Source of the DNA: Calliphora vicina
Taxonomy: Eukaryota > Arthropoda > Insecta > Diptera > Calliphoridae
Direction of reading: 5' to 3'
DNA length: 64,000 nucleotides
NCBI RefSeq assembly: GCF_958450345.1
Contig: NC_088780.1
Coordinates: 41,532,033-41,596,032, forward strand
Shown: one piece after another, positions 35,667-47,749 of the stretch
Layout: the number at the start of each line of letters is the position of its first letter
Numbering within the stretch: position 1 is the stretch's first letter
Notes under the pieces: generated by a model
The model's input: only the letters and a program-made list of their open reading frames with translations
Told to the model about the DNA's origin: nothing
Databases searched by the model: none
Made by a program: the position numbers and the translations under genes

Positions 35667-35914
35667 TTAAATTGCCTATAATATAAGGAAACTAATTAAA
35701 AATATGTTATGGTTAAATTAATTAATTTTTAATATGAAATAAATATTCTGGCTTTCAGTTAGTAACTAGTTTCGATTTTAATAAGGTACCAAAACATATT
35801 AATTGTAGTATGATCTCCGATAAATAGTTTGATAAGTAAAAAACTTTAGATCATAGTACAAAATAACTAACAAACTTTTAAAATAGCCCTACTTAATTTC
35901 ATACACGATTTGCC
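35667..35914. other. AT-rich spacer
   Basis: Nothing recognised between the Helitron and the Foldback-like fragment. Confidence 0.5.
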
Positions 35915-36150
35915 ATACAAATTGGGACTTATTTCATAATAGATTAACTCACAAATAATTAAACTTCCAGTTAAATTGGGAGTTATTTCATCCAAAGCTC
36001 AGTAAGAGCTATGGTGTAATTTCACATTTTTTGGGACTAATATTTTTATTATTACGAAAAGTGCATGTATTTTTTGGAATTTCATTTTTCGGTTTAGGAG
36101 TTATTTTCAAAGTTGGGATAATTTTTTGTTTGAGTTATTTCATATTTTTA
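35915..36150. repeat. Foldback-like fragment
   Basis: Repeated variants of the GGGAGTTATTTCAT word ('gggacttatttcata', 'gggagttatttcatcc', 'aggagttatttt', 'tgagttatttcata') as in the elements at 9130-9812 and 39825-40755. No intact terminus. Confidence 0.6.
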
Positions 36151-36300
36151 TGAATTTAAATGAAGAATTTGAGTGATTTCTTTCAAAAAAGTTTAACCAA
36201 GCTATTAGTAAAAGACCACAATTGTTAAATTCAAGGTGTATATATTTAAAACTTCGGATCATATGAAGATCACACTGTCTAACATCGCAAGGCTACATAA

Positions 36301-37774
36301 TAGGGCATTCGAATTATTCGATTTTTCTCTTGTTCAAATAAAACGAATAATTGGAATAAGAGATTTTAACTTTTTTTTTATAAACAAACACAAACTGCGA
36401 AGCTTTTTGCTTGTCTGCAGAAACACCCAGAGTCTCTTACAGGAATCGAACCCGCATCCCTTGGATTGATAGTCCAGTACACTATCGTCTAGTCTATCGT
36501 GGCACCCAAACGAATAATTCGATCACACGTTTAAAATTAATCGAATTATTCGAATAATTTAAATTTTTTTTAAAAAGTAAAGAAAGAAGTCGCTAACATC
36601 ATCATTAAATTTTCAACAGAAATATTCTGATCAGATTAACTCCTGAACAATCTACAAAACAATTGACTAGCAAACCCTTTAGTTTCAGTTTTGGATCTAT
36701 GCTTTAAAAAAATTGAGCTAGATGGACATGATCCTGAATTAAAATACAATATAAACGTATTAAAAACTTTTTTATGTCGTTCATAAATTCGGGTTTTAAA
36801 TAGAGTAACTATTTATTTAGTAAATTAATTATTCACTATTTCTAAATTATTTATAACAAATTGTATTACACATCAAGCTCTATCAACGTTGCCGAATCTT
36901 TGCTTAATAAAGTGGTCTTGGGGAATTACACAATGAAGGGAATCTGTGCAAAGTTTGATATCATTGTCAGTGAACGTGGCTAATTTGAAGTCAAACAGTT
37001 CATGATTGACGCATTTACAAATACGCAAAAAGTTTATTACCATGTTAGACAAAGATGTTCAATGATGTTCAAAATCATGTATAAGACGAACTCCATGCTT
37101 TTCTTGCAACAAAACGTTAGTTTGCAATATTTGTGTTTATCATTCGATTTATTAAATATTATGCAACACTTACGTACGCTTATATACATATATTTTAAGA
37201 TCATGGCCTTCATATATTTCAATGTAATCATTTAAATGTCATCCTCAACATCACTTTCGACGACCGTTTCAAAATCACATTCTCCATCATATTCAACTCC
37301 ATTTTAATCTAAGTTAAAATTTTGATTATTAATTTCGATTCTTCTAATATTTCGCCAGCTAAATAACAAATATTTTATTCCGTACCTTTTATTTTCATTG
37401 GTTCAAGTCCTAAGTTAAAAATTTTCCAAGATTTGTTTGTAGAATTGTAACTTCTTGCAGTAATATTTATATATATATAGAAGGAGCTATCAGAACACTC
37501 ATCTACAGTGATCGAAAGTCACTTTGTCTTTAGTTATTTGTCGAATTTCAGAAACAATACAATTTTTGTGAGTCATTATTGCTTATTTAAATTTGAAATT
37601 ATGAAAAATTTTAAGTAATTTAATAAATTTTAATATATATGAACATTTATTCGTTTTATTCGATTATTCTACATAAAATTGTTCGAATTATTCGTTATTC
37701 GAAAATGGCCATTTTTAAATTGTTCGACTAATTATTCGATTAATCGAACGATCATTAGTCGAATGAATACCCTA
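36301..37774. mobile_element. Complete hAT-like element (1474 bp) with 8-bp duplication CTACATAA
   Basis: Ends TAGGGCATTCG and CGAATGAATACCCTA. Exact duplication CTACATAA at 36293-36300 and 37775-37782. Subterminal words are ATTCGAATAATT-like rather than the TTAACCGATTAA of the 15-kb family, so it is a related but distinct family. The interior may keep gene relics: on the minus strand 37310-37235 reads an acidic tail (GECDFETVVESDVEDDI, then stop). No catalytic motif is readable. A tRNA-like segment is nested at 36433-36510. Confidence 0.9.
36433..36510 (-). repeat. tRNA-derived sequence (SINE head or tRNA relic)
   Basis: The minus strand has a B box GGGTTCGATTCCTG, an A-box-like TAGACTAGACGATAGTGT, and a possible anticodon stem-loop (TGGACTATCAATCCA). 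The acceptor stem does not close, because the 5' GCCACG and 3' AAGAGACTC do not pair. An intact tRNA is therefore unlikely and a SINE head or pseudogene is more likely. It lies inside the hAT-like element at 36301-37774. Confidence 0.6.
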
Positions 37775-37782
37775 CTACATAA

Positions 37783-39780
37783 GATGACACAATGCACAAG
37801 CTTTACTTTTTTCAATAAAAGTACTCCTCTTATTTTATCCTGTTTTATATTTAATGATTCTCTTAATGATCCACAATGACTGAACACAATAAGGGCCTTT
37901 GTTGCTACTTGCCTTTAATGTTCGTAATAGTAAAAGGTAACATTAATTAAAGTGAGGAAAAAATTGACAGAACCCCCACCGATCACTGAACTCTACCATT
38001 TGTCACATAGTGTTTTAGTAATTTGTGTTAATTAAACTTTTTACTCACCCATTTAGAGACCGATATTTGAAAAGTTGACAAAGTAACTGTAATACAATGT
38101 TATTGAATAATGTTAAGAAATTTGATTAACTTGTTATCCTTAAATTGGCGAAATTCATGTCGTATTGCTGACGATCTGCCGAAAAATATCGCCATGATGC
38201 CTGACGGATACAGTGACTTCCTATGCGGTATTCTGTTACCCACCTGTAGGCTTACCAGATAGATATGGCCTAGATTGAACAACATATCTGTATGGCTTAC
38301 AACATTTACAACTAATCGTTGTAATCAAAGCTTGACATTGCAAATTTGGCAATCATTCTTTATAATGTATCACTGACAATTAAAGTTTACTGATAATTAT
38401 AAGGATATCGTTCCTTTAACAGTCTTTCAGAACTAATGGACATGAAGTTGGAATACACTAACGCCTTTGTAAAGAATAGTAAATGGCTACCTATATCTCT
38501 TCGGGGTGACCTAATATTCATCAAATGACTAGAGCTTACTAATTCTCCTCCTCTGATTTTTCTACTTAACACACAACGTTATCAATCCTTGTCTTACTTT
38601 ACACTTCTCTTTCCATCTCTACCTCTCTCTCCTTGCTTCTCTCTTTTCAGGTAACAAAAAGGGGCCAACTAAATGGCCCCAATGAGCTATACATCGGCAT
38701 GTCTGCTTGTTACAAAATTTAAATTTTTAATTTTGGTCAAAAAAGTGGTGAAATTTACTATAGTAAAGTGGTCAAATATATTTGTTACTGATGTTAAAAA
38801 TGCTATCTATTTGTGAAGTGCGATTGGAAAATTCTGAAATACGAATAAAGTATTTTGAAATATAAACTAAATTTCTATAATGCAATACCTGTAGTGGAGA
38901 CAAATCAATTTTCCAGAGTTAACAGACAATTTTAAGAAATAGAAACATTTTATAATTTATTAGCAATCTAGCCTCGCTTCAAATGACAATGATATTTGCA
39001 ATGATGATGTTGATAGTTTTAATGTGTGAAAGCGGAAATTAACTGAAAGTAATTATAAAATGGAGATAATGAAAAGCTAAATTTTTTTGAAATTCATGCA
39101 AACAAAAACATGCAGTTTGACAAAACGAATGTGAGCTGAGGATTATGAATATTAAATGAAAGCAAAATTGGTCGCAGAAATATGACGCTATAGTGTATTG
39201 TTGAAAACAAATATATACACAAATAGTGAGTAAAAATAGTTCCAAATATATCTTAGTTTTTATCTGCTAATATATCTTTAAAATACAAAATCTGATAACT
39301 GTTATAGACATTAAAAAATATACAGTTCACATATAGCATAAACCTATTGATAAACTATTTTATTTAAATATATCTCAAACCAAGTAGCTACTTTTTATAT
39401 AAATTAGACAGTCATGCAAATATATAAAACTTACCATGGAATTAATTAACAAAGTTAATTAGATTTAAAAAATAGTTAATGGTAAGTTTTTATTAATAGT
39501 AAAAACCTCAGTAAAAAAGTGATACAAATGCAGACATTACTTAGTTTATTAAAATTGTTTTAGTTGGACGAAAAAATTACCACTTATTAATAAATTCTGA
39601 TTTGCTGTTTTTTATAGGATATATATAGTTAGCTTTACGTACAAACACTTTAAATTGAATGAAATGTTTAAATTTTATAATTGTTTTCGATAGAATTCTG
39701 TAAGTGCCCATTTAAGTCAGTATTATTATATATTTATAGCTGGTGTAGGATATAATACAATCGGTATTACTTAACTATAT
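37783..39780. other. No gene recognised; one less AT-rich block
   Basis: Positions 38100-38720 are GC-richer than the surroundings and end in a pyrimidine-rich run and 'ggggccaactaaatggcccc', a GGGGCCA/TGGCCCC stem. This composition fits an old retroelement tail, but I could not read a domain in any frame. The rest is AT-rich. Confidence 0.45.
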
Positions 39781-39782
39781 AT

Positions 39783-39824
39783 TTTTATACCCTACACCAC
39801 CATAGTGGGGGAGGGTATTATTCG
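39783..39824 (+). repeat. R1 repeat, first part
   Basis: TATACCCTACACCACCATAG, then TGGGGGAGGGTATTATTCG: the R1 start. It is cut by the Foldback-like element and continues at 40756. Confidence 0.85.
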
Positions 39825-40755
39825 GTACCGTGAAATAACTCCCCACGAAAAGATGAAATAACACCCAACAAATTGTTCATACAACTTAGGAATTATTTCA
39901 TTATGAAACAACTCCTAACGCATAGGGAGTTATTTCATAATTTTTTGTTGGGAGTTATTTCATAATGCATTAACTCCCAATAAAACAACTCCCAATGAAA
40001 TTTTTGTTGGGTTTTATTTCATTTTATTTTGGGAATTAGGAGTTATTTCACTGTATTGGGAGTTATTTCATTTGTGTTAGGTTCTACTTTGCAAAAGCAG
40101 AACCCATAATTATCAAAAACTGGCTTGGCTCAGAAAAGTTTTTTTCATTGCCGGACTTCGGCCGGGCGCTAAGGTTTTCTTCTGTGGGGTGTATCAAAAA
40201 CTGGAGGAGAAAACCTTAGCGTCCGGTCGAAGGCAGGCAATGCAAAAAACTTTTCAGAGCGAAGCCAGTTTTTGATACACCCCAGAGTAGAAAACCTTAT
40301 CGCCTTTTCTAAGCGAAGCCAGTTTTTGATACACCCTAGAGGAGAAAACCTTAGCGCCAGGCCGAAGGCCTGCAATGCAAAACAAATTTTCTGAGTGACG
40401 CCAGTTTTTGACACATCCCAGAGGAGTAAAACTTTGCACTACGCCATTGGCCTGCAATGCAAAAAATATTTGGTAAGCGAAGAATAATTTCACTTTTGAA
40501 GTTCCTTTTTTTAGATTACATACATAAATTGCTTCGGTTTGGGAATTATTTCATTTCTATTGGGATTTATTTCGCTTTTTTGGGAGTAATATTTTTAAAA
40601 TTATAAAACCGCGGATTATTGGGATTAATTTCATTTTACCCTTTGCTAGTTATTTCATTTTTCAAGTTTGGAATTATTTAATTTTTGATGGGAATTATTT
40701 CATACGGAGTTATTTCATTGGGAGTTATTTCATTTGGGAGCTATTTCACGGTATC
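39825..40755. mobile_element. Complete Foldback-like element with 9-bp duplication TATTATTCG
   Basis: Ends GTACCGTGAAATAACTCCC and, inverted, GATACCGTGAAATAGCTCCC. Exact 9-bp duplication TATTATTCG at 39816-39824 and 40756-40764, inside R1. Both arms consist of many short direct and inverted copies of GGGAGTTATTTCAT. The centre (40110-40460) has about five units of an ~85-base repeat. A 9-bp duplication and arms made of short repeats match Drosophila Foldback elements (Mutator-related). No transposase is encoded. Confidence 0.92.
40110..40460 (-). repeat. ~85-base tandem repeats in the Foldback-like element
   Basis: Units contain 'gagcgaagccagtttttgat', 'acaccccagaggagaaaacc', 'gccggccgaaggc' variants and 'ggcaatgcaaaa'. 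They are markedly GC-richer than all flanking DNA. Two overlapping minus-strand frames of 79-81 codons are just this repeat translated (RFSPLGCIKNWLRSEK repeated). Confidence 0.85.
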
Positions 40756-41245
40756 TATTATTCGTTTGCTGACGTTTGTTATGACCACAAATATTTGTCT
40801 AACACCTCAATGTATACCGATCGACTCAGAATCACTTTTTGAGTCGATTAAATGATGTCCGTCCATCAGGATGGCTGGCCATGTTAGCAAAAATACAGGT
40901 AACACTTTTGAAGATGTTTCATAAAATTTTTTCCGCCGAAGCCTATTTAAACTGGCTGAAATCAGTCCATTATTGCACGTAGTCTCCATAGAAATGTCCT
41001 CCCGAAATTGGTCTTCATCGGTTACAAATGATTAATTTATATAGGCATCTACACAAATTTCGCTACAAATAAGTACACATACGACCTAATTTCATGGCGA
41101 TCGGACGGTAGTTAGTTATAGCTCCTATATAAGGTACTCTTCCGTAAATTATAACAGAAAATTGGAATTTTAAAACAAAAATATTTTTGCTCATTAACTT
41201 AGTGTTGGGTATATATATTATCACTGACCATACTTTCTTACTTGT
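40756..41245 (+). repeat. R1 repeat, second part
   Basis: Continues 'gtctaacacc', 'ccgatcgactcagaatcac', 'gatgtccgtcc', 'actggctgaaatc', 'acacaaatttcgct', and ends 'gaccatactttcttacttg'. Confidence 0.88.
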
Positions 41246-43340
41246 TTTGTTTAAAGATGTTTTAAACAAGTCTTGCCGTTACGGATTTATCTCGGAAAAA
41301 CAGTGTACTTTGAGTACTGTAATTAGCGATATTTTGGGTTTCCAAAGTGGGAGGAAACGAAACTATTCAACAAGCATTATACCTTACCCGTTCCAAAGTT
41401 GTTTAAGAACTTTTAATTCGATTTGGTTTGCCTTTTATCAGTTTTCAAAGTTCAAGTTATGCTTAAATTTTAATTATATTTAAGCTTATGTACCAATTTG
41501 TACTACATTGGTCACATAGTAATGCTTATGTACCCTAGTTTCAATTTATTTTCCTAAAACTCCTTGTCTTTTGAATGCAATATATTGAACCAAAAAATTT
41601 ACTTAAACAATGCACGCACAGAAAAAATATAGTTTTTGTTTACTGTAACCATTTCAATATTGTTAGAAGTTTTTTAACAATATTATAGCTACAGTAACTG
41701 TTTACATGATTGTGGTAACCATAATGGAGTTAATTTAAGATTCACATGATTGTGCAACCATATATCCTCCCTTGTGTAATACCATAGAAAACATATAAAC
41801 TAAATTCTGAAGAGTAAATGTTCCATAATTACTTCTTTTAGAGAAATGTTTTACTTTGTTCCTATCATAATTTAAAGCTAAATGAAAATTAAACAAATTT
41901 ATGTAATGAATTTTAAATAAGTTTCTTTGAATACCGTAGATATCGAACATACATATTCAATAATTAGTTAACTAATTATTAGCCACAAGATTAAAATATT
42001 TCATTCTCTTTTAAATAAATAATTGAAAACCTTGGTTTTTTTAGATTATCTGTAAAAGTTCATAAGTTCATAATAAGGTAAATGACAGTGGCACTAGCGC
42101 TGTATAAAACATCGTAATTTGATGATAGCAAACAATTTGTGTTGTGTGAATCTACTTAATACATAAAACAAAAATAAAATTAAAATAAAAACCTAATAAG
42201 AAGAATACAACAACATTTTCATTAAAATTTCATTTCTAATTTTCCAAATGGATTAACGTTAAAAGAAGCAGAAATCTTTCATCATAATTAGCACGCTTTT
42301 TTCTCCTGTTCCCTTTTAAGCAACAAAAGCCAACATTAACAAAATTCAACACAGTATCCGTAGAATCAACAAAAGACTGCGAGCAGGCATCCAGCTGCCT
42401 GGAAATGTACCAACCAATCCAATTGCTTGTGCAGTGATACTGTTTTTTTTTTTTTTTTGCTAGACTCATACACACGTATTGTAAAACTTTTAACGCTTTG
42501 GCTCGTTGATTCGCTAACAAACTTACTGGCTGATTTTTAGAGATGAAATCTTTTTTGTACATTTTATTTCACTTTTTTTCGCTTAATGCCAAGAGTTTAC
42601 TAAAAAAAATAATCTCACAGCGTTTATGTTTTGGATGACCGATTTACTTTGTAGTTTAGCTAGAGAGTTGGAGAAAATGTTATAGGTGGGGATGGACGAT
42701 ATTTAATTTTTGGAGATTTTAATAATATATTTAGTACTTATTATTGCCTTACATAAATACACAAAAGTAATTAATCATAATATATATTCTATCTGTATTT
42801 ACACATTTAGATGATTTATATTAAAGCTTCTATCATTAGTTTTAGAAAAAAAAAATAAGTTTATAAACTATAAACTATTCATCAAAGTAGTGTTCATTAA
42901 TAATATACATTTCATCGCTTTTGTAATTTAAATATTGTACATAACTTACTAGTTTTTTGACTTCATTAGCCATGTTAACCCGAAGTCAAAAATACTGTTC
43001 AAAGCAATTTCGATTCATAAAAATCAGACAACAAACATTGTAAAATTAGTTGATTATGACAAAATTAAATTTAACATATGGGGGATTTCATGTCAATAAG
43101 TGAACCAACTTTTAAAATCGAAGCTTTCTTTTTTTAGGAAAAAAAATTAAAAAAGGCCCATTTTGGAAAAATAAAATTAGATTTTGCCAAAAAAAAAAAG
43201 ATAAAAATTTTATATCTTGGACCTATACAATTTTTCGAAAAAAATATTTAAGAAAAAATAAACAATTTTTAATATTTTTTTCCGAAATCAATATATAAGA
43301 AATAGAATCATTTTGAAATTGAACATACCCGAGGTGTCGT
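41246..43340. other. AT-rich stretch, no gene seen
   Basis: A small hairpin region with a CAGAAAAAATAT start lies at 41619-41750 ('caatattgtta..ttaacaatatt', 'gtaacca..tggttac'-like), possibly a MITE. Frame 42236-42562 (-, 108 codons) contains a run of lysines from a poly-T tract and no known domain. Confidence 0.45.
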
Positions 43341-43345
43341 ATTTG

Positions 43346-43474
43346 GGGACCCACGAGGTCCAAATTCAAAACTTAAACTCGACAACGCTTCCTCTTTGCG
43401 CGTGTGAAATTTCATTCAAATCGGATTAAGCGTTAACAGATTTATTTCCATCTTTTTTTTCTCATACCACTGTG
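43346..43474 (-). mobile_element. Tail of the second CACAGTG-type family, copy 2
   Basis: Closely matches 31303-31430 and ends TACCACTGTG followed by CACCG. Directly downstream is an R1 fragment. The left end is not found, so it is truncated. Confidence 0.7.
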
Positions 43475-43479
43475 CACCG

Positions 43480-43615
43480 TATAATCGACTCAGAAAGTGA
43501 TTCTAAGTCGATCGGTATACTTTAAGGTGGATGTTAGACTAATAATTTTGGGAGTTACAAACATCTGCACAATTGCATTATACCCTCCCCACTATGGTGG
43601 TGTAGGGTATAAATA
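43480..43615 (-). repeat. R1 repeat end fragment
   Basis: 'taatcgactcagaaagtgat', 'cgatcggtatactttaagg', 'acaaacatctgcaca', ending 'ctccccactatggtggtgta' and 'gggtataaa'. It starts exactly at the CACAGTG element, suggesting R1 was the target. Confidence 0.88.
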
Positions 43616-43769
43616 TCAAATAGATGAAATTTATTTGTTGAGATAAACTTTTTTACTCTGGACGTACCATAACTTAAAAAACCCATTATTGGATTAATGA
43701 AGTCCGAACAAAAAATATATTTTATTTTTTATTTAACTGCAATAAAACTAGGTGGAATGTCTTTCGTAT

Positions 43770-44195
43770 TTATGAAACTTATTGGTGTTGAATTTTATTT
43801 GAATACATTTTACAGAAATCTATACTCGTTAAAATGATTTTCTGGAGTGGGCCGTATATTGGAACTATGAGTAATTATTTACCGATCGTTACAAAATTTA
43901 GTGACATGACTTTTGTATATATGTAACTTATTTGTATTTTATTCTATTGGAATACCAACAATTTTAGGAGATTTATTATAGTTAATGTGATTTTCGGAAG
44001 TGGGCCTTATACAGAATCCATGACTAATTTGGTGGTGCGAGTTCTGCTTATATAAAACTTATTTATGCTGAATTAATTAATCGACTCAGAAAAAGATCCT
44101 GGAACGCTTAAAGTATACCTTTAAGCGTTGGGGCAATATTTTTGCAGGTTACAAACATCACCACTATCTATATCAATATACCTCCTGGGTGTAAA
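43770..44195 (-). repeat. Diverged R1 repeat
   Basis: Three successive 'gattttc.g.agtgggcc' modules, 'taattatttaccgatcgtta', then 'taatcgactcagaaa' and 'gcaggttacaaacatc'. Tandem with the previous R1 fragment. Confidence 0.7.
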
Positions 44196-44199
44196 AATT

Positions 44200-45950
44200 G
44201 ATTTAGAATAAGGCCTTAAAGATTTACTTAGTTTTTTGCATTTCCCTAAAACATTTATATAAAACCTGAAAAATTTCTTCATGTTGAAATTTGCGTACAG
44301 TTCTGGTTATGTTGAAATACATTACTTTAAAACCTTTTTTACAAAATACTCTTCCATTCATATATTTTTGAATTTTTAACAAAGAAAATCATAATAAATA
44401 AAAATACTATACCTGAGCTTCGAATGATAAATATTACAAAGAAAATGTAAACGTGGCCACAATAAATAAAAAACTTGTTTTCAAAAATACAACAAACATT
44501 GATTTATGCTGCTAGCATTTCTAGGAATTGATATTTGTAGTACATACATATGGTTCAATCAAACAATAATGACTTACTGCATCGCCTGCTAAAATAAATT
44601 TTATGTATTGTATATTAGGGTGTAAACTTCATTTGCATTTTATTTTTCATGTAATCGAATATTTAGCAACTGAGATTTGCCATTCGCATTTTGCCATAAG
44701 ATTAAGTTTGAAAAGCAACAAAAATAATCCTTTATTTTTCATAGAAATTCATTTTAAAATTAATTTACACTGATTGTAGTTGGATAAAAATTTAAATTCG
44801 GTACCAGAGAGATATCATAAAAATCCCATTATCCGATTATCATTTCTTTTATTATTTCTTATAATTTACAAATAAAATTTACTGTATATTATTGAAGTCA
44901 TTAACTAATACCATATATTGGCCGAAAATAATGTAATTATCCGTCATCTCACCCTTGTAAAGCACACAAATGTCTTCTATATTGTACATTAAAACAAAGA
45001 TTAAGTGATGTTCATGAAATTTTCATTACACAAATAATGCATTAATTTATTAAAAAATATTTTGTTGTATCAGGAAGTGAAAAATTGAAGTTGCCTTCAC
45101 TTTTTATGAACTAATTTGATGATAAAAAATGTAAAAATACATATGTTATTGATGGTAAATAATTATTTTGTCTACAAAAAAAATTATGTTGTTAGTGTAA
45201 AATACGTACACATAATGTGTGTATGGAAAACAACACACAAGAGTAAAAATAATAAGAATTTAATGTTAATAGTGTTTATCATCGAAATCACTTTGCGCAC
45301 GATAATATACTGAACCGGAAATAAATTTGTAACTAGCTAATCTTGTGTATTTTAACACACTTAATATTTTGGATTAACAGCGCCGAAATTGACTAAAATC
45401 TAATCACGTTTTCAGCTACCTGAAATATGTGCTTCAAACTTTAAATATATTTTGCAAACCAATTTTTATTTCGTATATTTTGTGGGAACAAAAATTTGGC
45501 TGAATCTAAATTTATGTTGAAACTTCGATTTTTCACAGGTTTTCATAGACCCATTTGAGTAGCATTTTTGAAATATAGTTTTAAAACATTATATCTCTTT
45601 ATTTCAAGTCGTACTATTCGAAATGCCAAAAACAAAAATATCATACCCTAATGTTACAAAATACTAGCGAAGTATGTATGTAAACAGTTTTAAGTTGAAA
45701 TGTTATTTTTTATTTCTGGTTTACATGACTGTGAGAAAACACAAATTGTGATTTGCTGAGTTCATAAATTGGAGTTTCAGGTTATAAACAATGCTAAGAA
45801 ATTTGATTAAAAAGAACAGCATAGAACAAATTTATAATGTTTGTTCATTTAAGCTCAGATACGATTTATCTAAAATTCTAACCAGAAACTTAATAAAGGA
45901 TTTTGCAAATAGAACATAACATTTTTTTTTAATTAAATAAAATTTTATTT
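44200..45950. other. AT-rich stretch, no gene seen
   Basis: No domain or terminus recognised. Frame 45116-45313 (+) is unidentified. Confidence 0.5.
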
Positions 45951-45954
45951 AAAA

Positions 45955-46131
45955 AGAAGTAAGAAAGCGCGACCATGTAATATTTTCCTTTTAAAATTTC
46001 AATAATTTATTTTTTGTGAGTGATTTTCGGAATGGTTTATGTATATATGAAAATAATTTTTATTGAATTGTATACATACCAAAATTTTTAAGAGATTTAT
46101 GCCCGTTAAAGTGATTATCGGAAGCAGGACT
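45955..46131 (-). repeat. R1 repeat, part before the Tc1 insertion
   Basis: 'agtaagaaagcgcgacca' start, 'gagtgattttcgga', 'aagagatttatgcccgtta', 'ggaagcaggact'. The R1 hairpin stem is partly lost. Continues at 47750. Confidence 0.82.
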
Positions 46132-46479
46132 TACAGTGGGGAGCTCAAATGAGTACATGTTTCTATTTTGTGCACTTCTTATGGAATAAAAATAAAACTA
46201 ATAAAGCAAATCCAAAAATTTTTTCTGTCATTTATTTTATGTTTAATATGTAACAAAATGGATTACAATTCAAAACAAAAAACATCCAATTCTAAATAAA
46301 AAAACAGACAAAACTAAAATAACTCGCATGTGCTCAATTTTGCACCCCACAATAACTTTAGGAAGAATTGCATTTTTTAAAAAAATTTCAAAATCCTTTA
46401 TTACGTAAATAAAATTTTACACTCATTTTCATATTTTCTATAAATTTTTCATTAACTTTTTTTGGAATACTCTCTCTCT

Positions 46480-46990
46480 CGTGCTCAATCCGCTGTTAAA
46501 GATCGTACAAATTGGTAGGAGTTAATCGGTATTGCTTCAACCGCCAATTCACGATTTACTAAAAATTCTCAATAGGATTGAACTCAGGACGTTGAGCTGA
46601 TAACTGCATTAATAAGAAATTTTTTTAGGAACACCATTCTTTACGATTTTTGACGCGTGCATTGGGTCACCATCCTATTGAAAAATTACTTCTTCTGCAG
46701 GATAAGCGTTATAATCTACAAAGATGAATGTGAAAAATACAAAGATGATTAAGTATTGAGGTCGGTATATCGAACTGGACACTATTTCGGTAGAAATTTT
46801 GCTCACTAAACCATTTTTCAAAGTTTTTGATGAGTGCTTTAATTCGCCGTCTTGCTGTAAAATAACTTCTTCGGCATGATTGGCGCTCTTATCTACAAAA
46901 TCGGAATGGCAAGTCTATAAATTCGGTATGATTAGTCTTCAATATACGCAGATAGTCTTCCTAACTCATTATATCGCCGATTTTATCAAA
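46480..46990 (-). pseudogene. Tc1 transposase relic, minus-strand copy with partial duplication
   Basis: Read from 46990 downward: DYLRILKTNHTEFIDLPF, then EEVILQQDGELKHSSKTL, the Tc1 'F.QQDNDPKHTS' block with the second Asp region. About 170 bases later a second version of the same block appears in the left arm (AEEVIFQ, stop, DGDPMHASKIVKNGV). The fragment is thus partly duplicated in tandem. The C-terminal 'NPIENLW' region is only a stop-broken trace. Full Tc1 transposases are about 340 residues, and no N-terminal HTH region is present. Confidence 0.75.
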
Positions 46991-47019
46991 ATTGGTGACA
47001 CAGTAAGGAAACAGTAAGA

Positions 47020-47470
47020 CATGGTAATGATATGGGGTTGCTTTATATGGTGCCACCTTGGACAAATGCAAAGAATCAATGAAATAATGGGAAAAGAAAA
47101 CCATCTGCGTATTTTGCAGACTCACCACACCGATTTTGTAGTCTCATCATCACGTTTTTGTATATATAAAGAGGAAATCCTGCAGAAGAAGTAATTTTTC
47201 ATTCGGATGGTGACCCAATACACACGTAAAAAATCGTAAAGAATGGTGTTCCTAGAAAAATTTCTTATTAATGCAGTTATCAGCTCAATGTCTTGAGTTC
47301 AATCCTATTGAGAATTTTTAGTGAATCGTGAATTGGCGGTTGAAACAATACCGATTAACTTCTACAAATTTGTACGAGCTTTAACAGCGGATTGAGCTCG
47401 AGAGAGAGAGTATTCCAAAAAAAGTTAATGAAAAATTTATAGAAAATATGAAAATGAGTGTAAAATTTTA
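47020..47470 (+). pseudogene. Tc1 transposase relic, plus-strand copy
   Basis: VMIWGCF (conserved Tc1 'V..WGCF') at about 47026, then ENHLRILQTHHTDF, then EEVIFHSDGDPIHT (from 'QQDNDPKHT'), then a degraded 'NPIENLW' region and the C-terminal helix region ending near 47470. Stops and frameshifts make it non-functional. It faces away from the minus-strand copy, with the junction near 47000. Confidence 0.78.
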
Positions 47471-47749
47471 TTTACGTAATAAAGGATTTTGAAATTTTTT
47501 TTAAAAAATGCAATTCTTCCCTAAAGTTATTGTGGGGTGCAAAATTGAGTACAAGCGAGTTATTTTAGTTTTGTCTCTTTTTTATTTAGAATTGGATGTT
47601 TTTTGTTTTGAATTGTAATTCATTTTGTTACATATTAAACATAAAATAAATGACAGAAAAAATTTTTGGATTTGCTTTATTAGTTTTATTTTTATTCCAT
47701 AAGAAATGCACAAAATAGAAACATGTACTCATTTGAGCTCCCCACTGTA

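Larger units (their letters stand above)
46134..47747 (+). mobile_element. Tc1-like element converted to a foldback, TA target
   Basis: Ends CAGTGGGGAGCTCAAATGAG on both sides (inverted). TA at 46132-46133 and 47748-47749, and the flanks join into a normal R1 sequence. The arms 46134-46705 and 47174-47747 are near-identical inverted copies of about 570 bases. Each carries the 3' end of a Tc1 transposase relic plus its terminus. The element therefore has two right halves and no original left half. Confidence 0.92.

Noticed and set aside
36433..36510. Functional tRNA gene
   Set aside because: B box is good, but the acceptor stem does not close and the sequence sits inside a transposon.
40169..40493. 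Two overlapping 79-81 codon frames
   Set aside because: Same minisatellite read in two frames; no protein.
42236..42562. 108-codon minus-strand frame
   Set aside because: Contains a lysine run from a poly-T tract and no known domain. No second line of evidence.
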